Counted from the stretch's first letter, positions 36,369-44,408 are shown. The stretch is DNA of 64,000 nt from Pseudomonas antarctica (GCF_001647715.1 NZ_CP015600.1:372001-436000), one strand, 5' to 3'. Made by a program: numbers and translations. Notes: generated by a model not told the origin, from the letters alone.

Positions 36369-36848
36369 ATGACTGACCAACAGAACACCGAAGCAGCGCA
36401 AGAGCAAGGCCCACAATTCTCGCTGCAGCGGATCTACGTGCGTGACCTGTCGTTCGAAGCGCCGAAAAGCCCGGCCATCTTCCGTCAGGAATGGACGCCA
36501 AGCGTTGCGCTGGACCTGAACACCCGTCAAAAGGCACTGGAAGGCGACTTCCACGAAGTCGTGCTGACCCTGTCGGTCACCGTCAAGAACGGCGAAGAAG
36601 TCGCTTTCATCGCTGAAGTGCAACAGGCTGGTATCTTCCTGATCCAGGGCCTGGACGAAGCGTCCATGAGCCACACCCTGGGTGCGTTCTGCCCGAACAT
36701 CCTGTTCCCGTATGCCCGTGAGACCCTGGACAGCCTGGTCACCCGTGGCTCGTTCCCGGCGCTGATGCTGGCTCCGGTGAACTTCGATGCCCTGTACGCT
36801 CAAGAGCTGCAGCGCATGCAACAGGAAGGTTCGTCGACCGTTCAATAA
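36369..36848 (+). CDS. secB: Protein-export chaperone SecB
   Basis: This 159-residue cytosolic tetramer keeps precursors unfolded and hands them to SecA. Conserved segments are [25 protein letters not shown]-like [31 protein letters not shown] and the [20 protein letters not shown] region. A good ribosome-binding site (AAGAAGGA) precedes ATG. It is the last gene of the rhodanese-grxC-secB group; a REPIN follows 18 bp later. Confidence 0.97.
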   Translation: MTDQQNTEAAQEQGPQFSLQRIYVRDLSFEAPKSPAIFRQEWTPSVALDLNTRQKALEGDFHEVVLTLSVTVKNGEEVAFIAEVQQAGIFLIQGLDEASMSHTLGAFCPNILFPYARETLDSLVTRGSFPALMLAPVNFDALYAQELQRMQQEGSSTVQ

Positions 36849-36865
36849 GTCGATGCGCTAAAAAT

Positions 36866-36952
36866 GTGGGAGGGGGCTTGCCCCCGATTGCGGTGTGTCA
36901 GCTGAATAGGTGTTGGCTGACCCACTGCTATCGGGGGCAAGCCCCCTCCCAC
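36866..36952. repeat. REPIN between secB and trmL
   Basis: GTGGGAGGGGGCTTGCCCCCGAT and its near complement with a short centre form a REPIN in the gap between the convergent secB and trmL genes. It probably forms the shared 3' hairpin of both messages. Confidence 0.9.
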
Positions 36953-36967
36953 ATTTGTTATGCGGTG

Positions 36968-37423
36968 TTATTTGAAACCGAGCTGGCGCCAGCCTTCGTA
37001 GACGGCAACAGCCACGGTGTTGGACAGGTTCAAGCTGCGGCAGCCCTCGCGCATCGGCAAGCGCAGGCGATGGCCCTCGGGCAGTGCGTCGAGCACCTCG
37101 GCCGGCAGGCCTCGGCTTTCCGGGCCGAACAGGAGGGCGTCGCCTTCGGCAAAGCTGGCATCGTGAAATGGCCGCGAACCCTTGGTGGTGAACGCGAACA
37201 GCCGTGGGTGGCCCAGGCTTTCCAGGCAGCTTGCGAGGTCGGCGTGGCGCTTGAGAGTGGCGTACTCGTGGTAGTCCAGCCCGGCGCGGCGCAGGCGCTT
37301 GTCGTCCATGTCGAAGCCCAGGGGCTCGATCAAATGCAGGTGGCAGCCACTGTTGGCGCACAGCCTGATAACGTTGCCGGTATTCGGCGGAATTTCTGGT
37401 TGAAAAAGGATGACGTGAAACAT
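36968..37423 (-). CDS. trmL: tRNA (cytidine/uridine-2'-O-)-methyltransferase TrmL
   Basis: This 151-residue SPOUT methyltransferase modifies the wobble base of tRNA-Leu. It shows VILFQPEIPPNTGNVIRLC at the N-terminus, LLFGPESRGLP (SAM-binding knot) and LPMREGCRSLNLSNTVAVAV at the C-terminus. Length is standard. The start ATG at 37423 forms, with the opposite-strand ATG at 37422, the shared tetranucleotide CATG, so its 5' leader must lie inside the neighbouring gene or that gene starts further in. Confidence 0.96.
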   Translation of the reverse strand: MFHVILFQPEIPPNTGNVIRLCANSGCHLHLIEPLGFDMDDKRLRRAGLDYHEYATLKRHADLASCLESLGHPRLFAFTTKGSRPFHDASFAEGDALLFGPESRGLPAEVLDALPEGHRLRLPMREGCRSLNLSNTVAVAVYEGWRQLGFK

Positions 37424-37862
37424 GCACGGCTCCGAAGGCAAAGATGCGCTGCATTCTACCCCCGAAGATGACCCAAGACCGAAGCTATTGCCGAAGGTCA
37501 TGGGCTCATTGGTGATTGTCGGTTTGATGATCGGCCTGATGATCGGCCGCCTGACCACCCCGGACCCGGTTGAGTTGCAGCAGGTAGAGACAGCTGCGGA
37601 CAGCGTGGTGGTGTGGTTCAACAGCGAGCCCAAGCTGCACGGCGAACATATCGACGGCACCGTGGCGCTGCTGTTCGACGCGCAAGGCAAGGCCGCCAGC
37701 GGGCAACTCAAGGTCAATGACAACGATGTGAATTGGCGCATCCGCAAGACCGATGGCGGCTTGCTGCTGAACCTGGTGGCGGCTCGGCCGTTGCGCGGGG
37801 AGTGGAAAGGCGAGAAGGCCGAGGGCCGCTGGCGGTTGGAGATCCTTCTCCGAGAGCAATAA
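37422..37862 (+). CDS. Membrane-anchored hypothetical protein (PA5126-like)
   Basis: This 146-residue protein has one membrane helix (VMGSLVIVGLMIGLMIGRL, residues ~26-45) and a periplasmic domain of about 100 residues with no domain I recognise (SVVVWFNSEPKLHGEHIDG and VNWRIRKTDGGLLLNLV). By position between trmL and ntrC it corresponds to PA5126 of P. aeruginosa as I remember the order. The start is uncertain: ATG 37422 overlaps the trmL start, while ATG 37500 would begin directly at the membrane helix. Its 3' end contains a possible sigma-54 promoter for the RNA downstream. Confidence 0.7.
   Translation: MHGSEGKDALHSTPEDDPRPKLLPKVMGSLVIVGLMIGLMIGRLTTPDPVELQQVETAADSVVVWFNSEPKLHGEHIDGTVALLFDAQGKAASGQLKVNDNDVNWRIRKTDGGLLLNLVAARPLRGEWKGEKAEGRWRLEILLREQ
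37780..37794 (+). promoter_or_regulatory. Possible sigma-54 promoter (-24/-12)
   Basis: CGGCTCGGCCGTTGC keeps GG at -24 and GC at -12 with the right spacing and agrees with the consensus TGGCACG-N4-TTGC at 9 of the 11 defined positions. It lies inside the 3' end of the preceding gene and would start transcription near 37806, entering the repeat region. Such matches occur by chance in GC-rich DNA. Confidence 0.35.
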
Positions 37863-38256
37863 AAGAGGGAATTCCCGGCCTGCCTGTACCAAGGTTCCCA
37901 AAACGGGCTGGGGCTATGGGCGCTGCGCCGCATAAGCCCCGGGTGTAAAGAAGGGAGTTCCCGGCCTGCCTGTACCAGGGCTCCCAAAACGGGGTGAAGC
38001 CTTACAAGGCTTCGGTATTAAAGAGGGAATCCCCGGCCTGCCTGTACCGAGGTTCCCGAAACGGGTGTGGGGCACGACGCGGTTCGCATCAAGCACCCCG
38101 GGTGTAAAGAGGGGATTCTCGGCCTGCCTGTACCAAGGTCCCCGAAACTGGGTAGTACAAGGGTTATTGCAGGGCGCGTGCCAGAGTTTGCAATGTGTGC
38201 CAAAAAAAATTTCCAGAATGCGCAAAGCCCCGGAATACGGGGCTTTGATGTTTTTG
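37806..38256 (+). ncRNA. Candidate repeat-containing sRNA beside ntrC (NrsZ/P11-like)
   Basis: Four copies of CGGCCTGCCTGTACC begin near 37876, 37962, 38034 and 38120 (spacing 86, 72, 86). Each copy is closed by a short stem whose bases change in step: GGGAA/TTCCC, GGGAG/CTCCC, GGGAA/TTCCC, GGGGA/TCCCC. Variable hairpins lie between copies (for example GAAGCCT-TAC-AAGGCTTC). A terminator with T-run ends the region on the plus strand. Compensatory change argues for a structured RNA. The place next to ntrC matches the nitrogen-regulated sRNA NrsZ of P. aeruginosa, which I recall as also modular. The 5' end is inferred from the putative sigma-54 site. Confidence 0.55.
38224..38246 (+). terminator. 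Intrinsic terminator of the repeat RNA
   Basis: AAAGCCCCG, 5-nt loop, CGGGGCTTT is a perfect 9-bp stem followed by GATGTTTTTGCG. The T-run on the plus strand sets its direction. No protein gene ends just upstream on this strand, which supports an RNA gene. Confidence 0.75.
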
Positions 38257-38370
38257 CGATTTGATTTTTTCTTGATTCGGCGGGTGTTTCAGGCTGGCTG
38301 GATGTGCGCGATGCTAGTTCATGGTGCATTGAAGCGGTGCACAGTCCTGGAACTTTGTGGAGATCCAAAT

Positions 38371-38458
38371 GTGGGAGCGGGCTTGCTCGCGAAGGCGGTG
38401 TGTCAGTCAATACATCTGCTGACTGACACACCGCCTTCGCGAGCAAGCCCGCTCCCAC
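38371..38458. repeat. REPIN between the sRNA and ntrC
   Basis: GTGGGAGCGGGCTTGCTCGCGAA and its near complement around a short centre. It lies just past the ntrC stop codon and probably forms the 3' end hairpin of the ntrBC message. Confidence 0.9.
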
Positions 38459-38488
38459 AGGGGATCTTCAGTGGATCAGGAAGAGGTG

Positions 38489-39925
38489 TTAAGCCTCATC
38501 ACCCTCATCATCATCCCCGCCATCCACCTTCATCCCCAGCTCCTTGATCTTGCGCGTCAGGGTATTGCGGCCCCAGCCGAGCAGCACAGCGGCGTCGCGG
38601 CGGCGGCCGGCGGTGTGCTTCAAGGCGGTTTCGATCATGATTCGCTCGAAAGCCGGTACGGCGCTGTCCAGCAGGTTTGACTGGCCGCGTGCCAGGGCCT
38701 GGTCGGCCCATTGGCGCAGCGCCTGCTCCCAGTTGGTCACCGGTGCCGAGTCCTGCGGCAAGCTCAACAGCTCCGGCGGCAGGTCGCTGATATGCACCTC
38801 ACGCCCGGATGCCATTACCGTGATCCAGCGGCAGGTGTTCTCCAGCTGGCGTACGTTGCCCGGCCATGGCAGGTTCTTCAGGTATTCCTCGGTCTCGCTT
38901 TTGAGCAGCTTCGGCTCGACGGCCAACTCTTGGGCGGCGCGGCTGAGGAAGTGGCGGGCGAGGGTCGGGATGTCTTCGCGGCGGTCCGACATACGTGGGA
39001 TGTGGATACGGATCACGTTCAGACGGTGGAACAAGTCCTCACGGAATTTGCCCGCGTGCACCAGCGTTTCGAGGTTCTGGTGCGTCGCCGCGATGATGCG
39101 CACGTCGACCTTGACCGGCGTGTGCCCGCCAACGCGGTAGAACTCGCCGTCGGCCAATACGCGCAGCAAGCGGGTTTGGGTGTCGGCCGGCATATCACCG
39201 ATTTCATCGAGGAACAGCGTGCCGCCGTCCGCCTGTTCAAAGCGGCCACGGCGCAGGTTGGCGGCGCCGGTGAACGCGCCTTTCTCATGGCCGAACAGCT
39301 CGGACTCCATCAAGTCCTTGGGAATCGCCGCCATGTTCAGCGCGATAAACGGCGAGGCCGCCCGTGGGCTGTGACGGTGCAGTGCATGAGCCACAAGCTC
39401 TTTACCGGTACCCGACTCGCCGTTGATCAACACGGTGATGTTGGAGTGGCTCAAGCGCCCGATAGCGCGAAACACTTCCTGCATCGCCGGCGCTTCGCCG
39501 ATGATTTCCGGGGTGCGGGTCAGGGCGGGAGGGGCTTCCTGGTTCTGCTGTTCCTGGGCGTGCTGGTTGGCGCGCTTGACCAGCGCCACCGCCTCGTCCA
39601 CGTCGAATGGCTTGGGCAGGTACTCAAAGGCGCCGCCCTGATAGGACGCGACAGCGCTGTCCAGGTCCGAGTGGGCGGTCATGATGATCACCGGCAGGCG
39701 CGGGTGCTGCTCGCGGATGCGCGCCAGCAAGTCCAGGCCACTGGCGCCGGGCATGCGGATGTCGGAGATGATCACGTCCGGCTGTTGACGCGCCAGGCGG
39801 CTCATCACCCCGTCGGCGCTGTCGAAGCTTTGGGTGGTCATGCCTTCCTGTTGCAAGGCTTTCTCGAGGACCCAGCGGATAGAACGGTCGTCATCGACGA
39901 TCCAGACGGTTTCACTACGGCTCAT
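38489..39925 (-). CDS. ntrC: Nitrogen regulation response regulator NtrC
   Basis: This 478-residue sigma-54 activator has a receiver domain (VWIVDDDRSIRWVLEKAL with DVIISDIRMPGASG holding the phosphorylated aspartate), an AAA+ domain with Walker A GESGTGKE, GAFTGA loop in KGAFTGAANLRRGR and Walker B LFLDEIGD, and a C-terminal Fis-type helix-turn-helix (AVLLGWGRNTLTRKIKELG). It is phosphorylated by NtrB under nitrogen limitation and activates glnA and other targets. Its start overlaps the ntrB stop by 4 bp (ATGA). Confidence 0.97.
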   Translation of the reverse strand: MSRSETVWIVDDDRSIRWVLEKALQQEGMTTQSFDSADGVMSRLARQQPDVIISDIRMPGASGLDLLARIREQHPRLPVIIMTAHSDLDSAVASYQGGAFEYLPKPFDVDEAVALVKRANQHAQEQQNQEAPPALTRTPEIIGEAPAMQEVFRAIGRLSHSNITVLINGESGTGKELVAHALHRHSPRAASPFIALNMAAIPKDLMESELFGHEKGAFTGAANLRRGRFEQADGGTLFLDEIGDMPADTQTRLLRVLADGEFYRVGGHTPVKVDVRIIAATHQNLETLVHAGKFREDLFHRLNVIRIHIPRMSDRREDIPTLARHFLSRAAQELAVEPKLLKSETEEYLKNLPWPGNVRQLENTCRWITVMASGREVHISDLPPELLSLPQDSAPVTNWEQALRQWADQALARGQSNLLDSAVPAFERIMIETALKHTAGRRRDAAVLLGWGRNTLTRKIKELGMKVDGGDDDEGDEA

Positions 39926-41007
39926 GTCGATGGGGCTCCTTGTTCCAGAGGCAGAAAGATCGAGAACGTGGTGTGGCCAGGATGGCTTTCACATTCGATC
40001 AAACCCTGGTGCTGGCTGATGATGTTCTGGGTAATGGCCAGGCCCAGCCCGGTACCGTCCGGGCGGCCGCTGACCATGGGAAAGAAGATGGTTTCCTGCA
40101 ATTCCGCAGGTATGCCCGGGCCGTTGTCGATGATCTCGACTTTGGTCACCAGGCGATGGCGCACATGGCCGATCGTGAACTGGCGCAGGGCGCGGGTGCG
40201 CAGGCTGATGCGGCCCAGGCGCAGCTCGTTCTGGCTGCTGATGGCCTGCATGGCGTTGCGCACGATATTGAGCACCGCCTGGATCATCTGCTCGCGGTCG
40301 ATCAATACATCGGGAATGCTCGGGTCGTAGTCGCGTACGAGGGTGATGCAGCCCTGGCTTTCGGCTTCCACCAACTGGCAAACGCGCTCCAGCACCTCGT
40401 GCACGTTGGTCATGGCCAACGATGGCAACTTGTTGGAGCCGAGCATGCGGTCCACCAGGTTACGCAGGCGGTCGGCTTCCTCGATGATGACGTTGGTGTA
40501 GTCCTTGAGGTGCTCCTCCGGCAGTTCGCGCGCGAGCAGTTGCGCCGCGCCGCGAATCCCGCCCAGCGGGTTCTTGATCTCATGGGCCAGGCCGCGCACC
40601 AGCATCTTGCTGGTTTCCTGCTTGGACAGCTGCGCTTCTTCTTTGGTGATGCGCAGCAAGCGGTCGCGGGGGTGCACTTCGAGCAACAGCAATGTCGCGC
40701 CGTTGCTCAGGATCGGGGTCACGGCGTAGTCGACGGTCAGCGTCTGGCCGGTAAGGGCGGTGAGCATCGCTTCACGCTTGGTGAACGGGTGTGCCTGTTC
40801 CACCGCCTGGCGCAACGAGCTCAAGGCTTCGGCCGACTCGGTGAACAATTCGCTGATGAACTGCCCATGGCTGCGCTGGCCGCTGATGGCCAGGAGCATC
40901 TCCGCCGCCGGGTTCATGTACTCAAGACGCAGGTCGTCATTGAGCAGAATGGTCGCGGTGGTCAGGTTGTCGAGTAACAAACGGTGCAGTGCATCGCTAA
41001 TGGTCAT
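39922..41007 (-). CDS. ntrB: Nitrogen regulation sensor kinase NtrB
   Basis: This 361-residue cytosolic histidine kinase has an N-terminal PAS domain (TTATILLNDDLRLEYMNPAA), the phosphorylated histidine in RGLAHEIKNPLGGIRGAAQ, an N-box region IVRNAMQAIS and G-boxes IDNGPGIP and DGTGLGLAITQNI. It is controlled by the PII protein GlnB/GlnK and phosphorylates NtrC. Length is standard. It is separated from glnA by a chorismate-mutase gene and a DUF6124 gene in this genome. Confidence 0.97.
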   Translation of the reverse strand: MTISDALHRLLLDNLTTATILLNDDLRLEYMNPAAEMLLAISGQRSHGQFISELFTESAEALSSLRQAVEQAHPFTKREAMLTALTGQTLTVDYAVTPILSNGATLLLLEVHPRDRLLRITKEEAQLSKQETSKMLVRGLAHEIKNPLGGIRGAAQLLARELPEEHLKDYTNVIIEEADRLRNLVDRMLGSNKLPSLAMTNVHEVLERVCQLVEAESQGCITLVRDYDPSIPDVLIDREQMIQAVLNIVRNAMQAISSQNELRLGRISLRTRALRQFTIGHVRHRLVTKVEIIDNGPGIPAELQETIFFPMVSGRPDGTGLGLAITQNIISQHQGLIECESHPGHTTFSIFLPLEQGAPST

Positions 41008-41394
41008 CAGGACCTCTTTTGGAGCAAGGCGCGGGCTTAAGGCACACGCTGATACAAGGAAAATGCAAAAACCAAACCAAGGCTCCGAAAAGAAGCGTTA
41101 AAGCCCTGAAATAGGCGTTTAAGGCGCGAAACTGTGGCGTTCTGCCAGCTTGTTCGGGAAGAATCGAACCAAAATGGGCTGGTCAGGTGGGAAGCGTGCA
41201 GGCTATCGCACCAATATAGTGCGGTTTTGTGAAAGTTGTTCAGGAAGGCTTGGAAGGCGCAACTGAATGCACCGAGTCCAAATGTGGGAGCGGGCTTGCT
41301 CGCGAAGGCGGTGTGTCAGTCAACACATGTATCGACTGATTCGCCGCCTTCGCGAGCAAGCCCGCTCCCACAGTTTTGATTGGGTTTGCAGTCT
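41008..41394. other. Region between ntrB and aroQ
   Basis: This 387-bp gap contains a REPIN at its left-middle (listed next) and the likely ntrB promoter at 41010-41230, an AT-richer part in which I cannot fix boxes. No gene is seen. Confidence 0.5.
41284..41371. repeat. REPIN downstream of aroQ
   Basis: GTGGGAGCGGGCTTGCTCGCGAA and its complement with a short centre, 23 bp past the aroQ stop. Together with the copy at 41945-42032 it brackets the aroQ gene. Confidence 0.9.
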
Positions 41395-41931
41395 TTAACC
41401 TTTGTAAATGCACAGCTCGGCCGTGGCGCGAATCATCGCCAGCTGGCGCGTCGGGTCATTCAACGGCTCATGGATGGCTGTGGTCAGCCACTGCGGGCAC
41501 TGTGGGTCGGTGCGCTGGGGGGTAAAGTCAGCCAGTTGCTGGAGCAGGCGTTTTTGCAGTTGGTCCAGTTGCGGGCGAATTTGCTTTACCAGGTCTGGGC
41601 GCGGGTCGTCGGGCGCTTTGCCTTGGAACTGCCAGTCGGATAGATGGGTGTATTGCACCAACTTATTGGCTTCGATCTGTGCCGAGAAAAATTGCTCGGC
41701 GGCGGCGGGGTCCAGTTTGTAAGTAGGCGCCTGGGCGACGACGCTGGCGATCACGTCCTCTTCGCGCTTCTTGTCCTCTACGGGCTTGTGGCTGTCCCAT
41801 TTGCTCAGGGCCACCTGGTCGGCGATCTCCAGGCGTTCGGCGATGCTGTTGAGCAGAGGCTCCAGCGTGGGCGGCGCGGCGCTGGCTGTGGCGCAGGCGA
41901 ACAACAGGGCGAATGCAAGTTTATGTTTCAA
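41395..41931 (-). CDS. Secreted chorismate mutase (AroQ gamma)
   Basis: This 178-residue periplasmic enzyme converts chorismate to prephenate outside the cytosol. It has a signal peptide (LAFALLFACATASAA) and the AroQ-type helical core: LNSIAERLEIADQVALSKWD, KKREEDVIASVVAQA and the C-terminal helix with cysteines C...C (DPQCPQWL and AELCIYKG) that likely form a disulfide, as in exported forms. The start is a TTG at 41931, preceded by AAGGAG; no ATG fits. The REPIN upstream begins 14 bp before the start codon, so it abuts the ribosome-binding site. Confidence 0.88.
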   Translation of the reverse strand: MKHKLAFALLFACATASAAPPTLEPLLNSIAERLEIADQVALSKWDSHKPVEDKKREEDVIASVVAQAPTYKLDPAAAEQFFSAQIEANKLVQYTHLSDWQFQGKAPDDPRPDLVKQIRPQLDQLQKRLLQQLADFTPQRTDPQCPQWLTTAIHEPLNDPTRQLAMIRATAELCIYKG

Positions 41932-41944
41932 CGTAGATCTCCTT

Positions 41945-42032
41945 GTGGGAGCGGGCTTGCTCGCGAAGGCGGTGTGTCAGTCACCCGATGCATTAACTGA
42001 TATACCGCCTTCGCGAGCAAGCCCGCTCCCAC
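41945..42032. repeat. REPIN abutting the aroQ ribosome-binding site
   Basis: GTGGGAGCGGGCTTGCTCGCGAA and its near complement with a short centre. The aroQ transcript, if started further right, would carry this hairpin directly before its Shine-Dalgarno. Confidence 0.9.
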
Positions 42033-42177
42033 ATTTTGATTGGGTTTGCAGATTTCTGGCAGTGTCAGCCAGAGGCTACCTTAGCTTGCGTGCTTGCCTA
42101 CAGGTGAGCCAGAATCCGCCGGCTTGTACGGCTAGCTTGTCGTCTCTAAGGTTGCTCGGTCGCTGCTCATCAGCGAT

Positions 42178-42358
42178 CAGGTTTAGTAGCCTGAGGGTTA
42201 AGTTAAGTCGTACCACTCCGACCTTCATGGCGGCTGTGCGTAGGGCACCTTCGGGTGCGCCGGCTTTTGCTTAACTTCCCCGGTCTACTAACCTGCGCAT
42301 AGCTGCCACCCTATCGTTTAGTAGCGAGTCGATGGCGGCCTCATTCGAGGAAGTTAAG
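42178..42358 (+). promoter_or_regulatory. Two-state RNA leader of the DUF6124 gene (candidate)
   Basis: A central strand B (42270-42295: CTTAACTT then CTACTAACCTG) can pair with upstream A (42178-42207: CAGGTTTAGTAG then AAGTTAAG) or with downstream C (42317-42358: TTTAGTAG then GAGGAAGTTAAG). The order of blocks in A and C is right for both nested hairpins, and the two are mutually exclusive. C contains the Shine-Dalgarno GAGG of the next gene. Between A and B a CUUCGG-type hairpin (GCACC-TTCG-GGTGC, 42245-42258) would nucleate folding. The design is that of a translational switch; no ligand is known. Confidence 0.55.
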
Positions 42359-42360
42359 AC

Positions 42361-42600
42361 ATGTTCAAAGCAAACCCAAATCCACCTCCATCCGTCTTCA
42401 CCGTCGATCCCGGCAGCGATGACGAGTCCCTGCTGGTCAACAGCTTCGAAGCCTTCTCCTCAGTCAGCACCTTGTTGCTTGATTTGTCCGAGGCGCTGGA
42501 AGGCAAACACCGCGATACCGTACTGGCGATTCATCAGCTCAGTGCTCTCGGCACCTTGATGGTTGGAAAAATGCTCGACCGCCACGCCCCGGCTCGCTAA
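42361..42600 (+). CDS. DUF6124 family protein
   Basis: This 79-residue cytosolic protein resembles the C-terminal part of the Pseudomonas DUF6124 family: a short Pro-rich start (FKANPNPPPSVFTVDPGSDD), then ESLLVNSFEAFSSVSTLLLD, LSEALEGKHRDTVLAIHQL and a final helix. Many family members are longer at the N-terminus. It is preceded by GAGGAAG, which lies in the structured leader described separately. The function is unknown. Confidence 0.78.
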   Translation: MFKANPNPPPSVFTVDPGSDDESLLVNSFEAFSSVSTLLLDLSEALEGKHRDTVLAIHQLSALGTLMVGKMLDRHAPAR

Positions 42601-42612
42601 ACGCAAGGCAAA

Positions 42613-42638
42613 AAAAGACCTCCCGAAGGAGGTCTTTT
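42613..42638. terminator. Bidirectional terminator between the DUF6124 gene and glnA
   Basis: AAAAGACCTCC, loop CGAA, GGAGGTCTTTT is a perfect stem with A- and T-tails. It can end transcripts of both convergent genes. Confidence 0.88.
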
Positions 42639-42668
42639 CGTCACGCCACGTTAAGCGGCGCTACCGGA

Positions 42669-44075
42669 TCAGCAGCTGTAGTACAGCTCGTATTCCAGTG
42701 GGTGTACGAAGGTGCGTACTTTGATTTCTTCTTCGCTTTTCAGCTCGATGTAGGCATCGATGAAGTCGTCGCTGAATACGCCGCCTTTGGTCAGGAACGC
42801 GCGGCCCTTGTCCAGCTCTTCCAGGGCTTCTTTCAGGCTGCCGCACACTTGTGGGATCTCTTTGGCCTCTTCAGGCGGCAGGTCGTACAAGTTTTTGTCG
42901 GCAGCGTCGCCAGGGTGGATCTTGTTCTGGATACCGTCCAGGCCAGCCATGACCAGGGCCGCGAAGGCCAGGTACGGGTTGGCTGCCGGGTCCGGGAAGC
43001 GAGCTTCGATACGGCGAGCGCGCGGGCTGGACACGTAAGGAATACGGATCGAGGCGGAGCGGTTGCGCGCCGAGTAGGCCAGCATTACCGGTGCTTCGAA
43101 ACCTGGGACCAGACGCTTGTAGGAGTTGGTCGACGGGTTGGTGAAGCCGTTCAGGGCCTTACCGTGCTTGATGATACCGCCGATGAAGTACAGGGCAGTG
43201 TCGGACAGGCCGGCATAACCTTCGCCAGCGAAGGTGTTCTTGCCATCTTTAGCGATGGACAGGTGAACGTGCATACCCGAACCGTTATCGCCATACAGCG
43301 GCTTAGGCATGAAAGTAGCGGTACGGCCGTAGGCATCAGCCACGTTGTGTACGCAGTACTTCAGGGTCTGAACTTCGTCAGCCTTGGCAACCAGGGTGTT
43401 GAACTTCACGCCGATTTCGTTCTGGCCTGCAGTCGCCACTTCGTGGTGGTGAACTTCGATGACCAGGCCCATTTCTTCCATGGCGTTGCACATGGAGGTA
43501 CGGATTTCGTGGTCGTGGTCGAACGGCGGAACCGGGAAGTAGCCACCTTTGATGCCTGGACGGTGGCCTTTGTTGCCGCCTTCGATGTCCTGGTCGGACA
43601 TCCACGAACCCTGTTCGGAGAAGATTTTGAACATGGAGCCGGAGATGTCGGACTTGAACTTGACCGAATCAAAGATGAAGAATTCTGGCTCCGGACCTAC
43701 GAATACGGTGTCGCCGATACCGGTCGACTTCAGGTATTCCTCGGCGCGCTTGGCGATCGCACGTGGGTCGCGGTCGTAGCCTTGCATGGTCGAAGGCTCG
43801 ATCACGTCGCAGACGATGATCAGGGTTGGGTCTTCGGTGAACGGGTCGAGAACGGCAGTGCTGTCGTCCGGCATCAGGATCATGTCGGAAGCTTCGATGC
43901 CTTTCCAACCGGCAATGGAGGAACCGTCGAACATTTTGCCTTCTTCGAAGAAAGCATCATCCAGCGCGTCGCGAGCCGGCATGGTCACGTGGTGCTGAGT
44001 ACCTTTAGTGTCCGTGAAGCGCAGATCAATCCATTTAACGTCATGATCTTTGATGAGTTGAACCGACTTCGACAT
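42669..44075 (-). CDS. glnA: Glutamine synthetase type I
   Basis: This 468-residue dodecameric enzyme makes glutamine from glutamate and ammonia. It shows [17 protein letters not shown], the metal site segment [22 protein letters not shown], the Asp50-like and flap regions, and the adenylylation-site tyrosine in [12 protein letters not shown]. Length is standard for GS I-beta. It is expressed from a sigma-54 promoter upstream and lies near ntrBC, its regulators. Confidence 0.98.
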   Translation of the reverse strand: MSKSVQLIKDHDVKWIDLRFTDTKGTQHHVTMPARDALDDAFFEEGKMFDGSSIAGWKGIEASDMILMPDDSTAVLDPFTEDPTLIIVCDVIEPSTMQGYDRDPRAIAKRAEEYLKSTGIGDTVFVGPEPEFFIFDSVKFKSDISGSMFKIFSEQGSWMSDQDIEGGNKGHRPGIKGGYFPVPPFDHDHEIRTSMCNAMEEMGLVIEVHHHEVATAGQNEIGVKFNTLVAKADEVQTLKYCVHNVADAYGRTATFMPKPLYGDNGSGMHVHLSIAKDGKNTFAGEGYAGLSDTALYFIGGIIKHGKALNGFTNPSTNSYKRLVPGFEAPVMLAYSARNRSASIRIPYVSSPRARRIEARFPDPAANPYLAFAALVMAGLDGIQNKIHPGDAADKNLYDLPPEEAKEIPQVCGSLKEALEELDKGRAFLTKGGVFSDDFIDAYIELKSEEEIKVRTFVHPLEYELYYSC

Positions 44076-44177
44076 GGTGTCCTCCGGGTGGCTTCGGGCT
44101 GGATAGTGGAGTTAGCCCTTAGAATGTGGGTGATGCCGGCGCGAATACTCGACCAAGGCAACCTGCCTCACAAGAGA

Positions 44178-44192
44178 GCAAATTGCATGCCA
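44178..44192 (-). promoter_or_regulatory. Sigma-54 promoter of glnA
   Basis: On the minus strand TGGCATGCAATTTGC agrees with TGGCACG-N4-TTGC except for one base (T for C). It lies 103 bp before the glnA start. GGTGC half-sites further upstream at 44236-44240 and 44307-44311 could be NtrC sites. NtrC control of glnA is established in related bacteria. Confidence 0.75.
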
Positions 44193-44360
44193 GTGCGCCA
44201 ACATGGCCTTTTTGCCTCAAAATCGCCCCTATAACGGTGCAATCCGCTGAAACGGAATAAATCACGCACTGCAATGTAGCGCTAATTCACATAAATGACC
44301 CGTTTTGGTGCGTGCTGCGTGTGATGCATATTAACTGGTTAAACCTTGAGCGATTTCCGC

Positions 44361-44366
44361 TATAAT
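44361..44366 (+). promoter_or_regulatory. Candidate -10 box of thiI
   Basis: TATAAT lies 43 bp upstream of the thiI start in the divergent glnA-thiI region. The matching -35 element is poor. Confidence 0.35.
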
Positions 44367-44408
44367 CCGCGCCCCCCTTTTTCAGCAGGCCCGGCGCGCG
44401 CTGTTTCC

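Noticed and set aside
37863..38150. Four regularly spaced repeats considered as a CRISPR array
   Set aside because: Units vary with compensatory changes, spacing alternates 86/72/86, and intervening parts form hairpins; a structured RNA explains it better.
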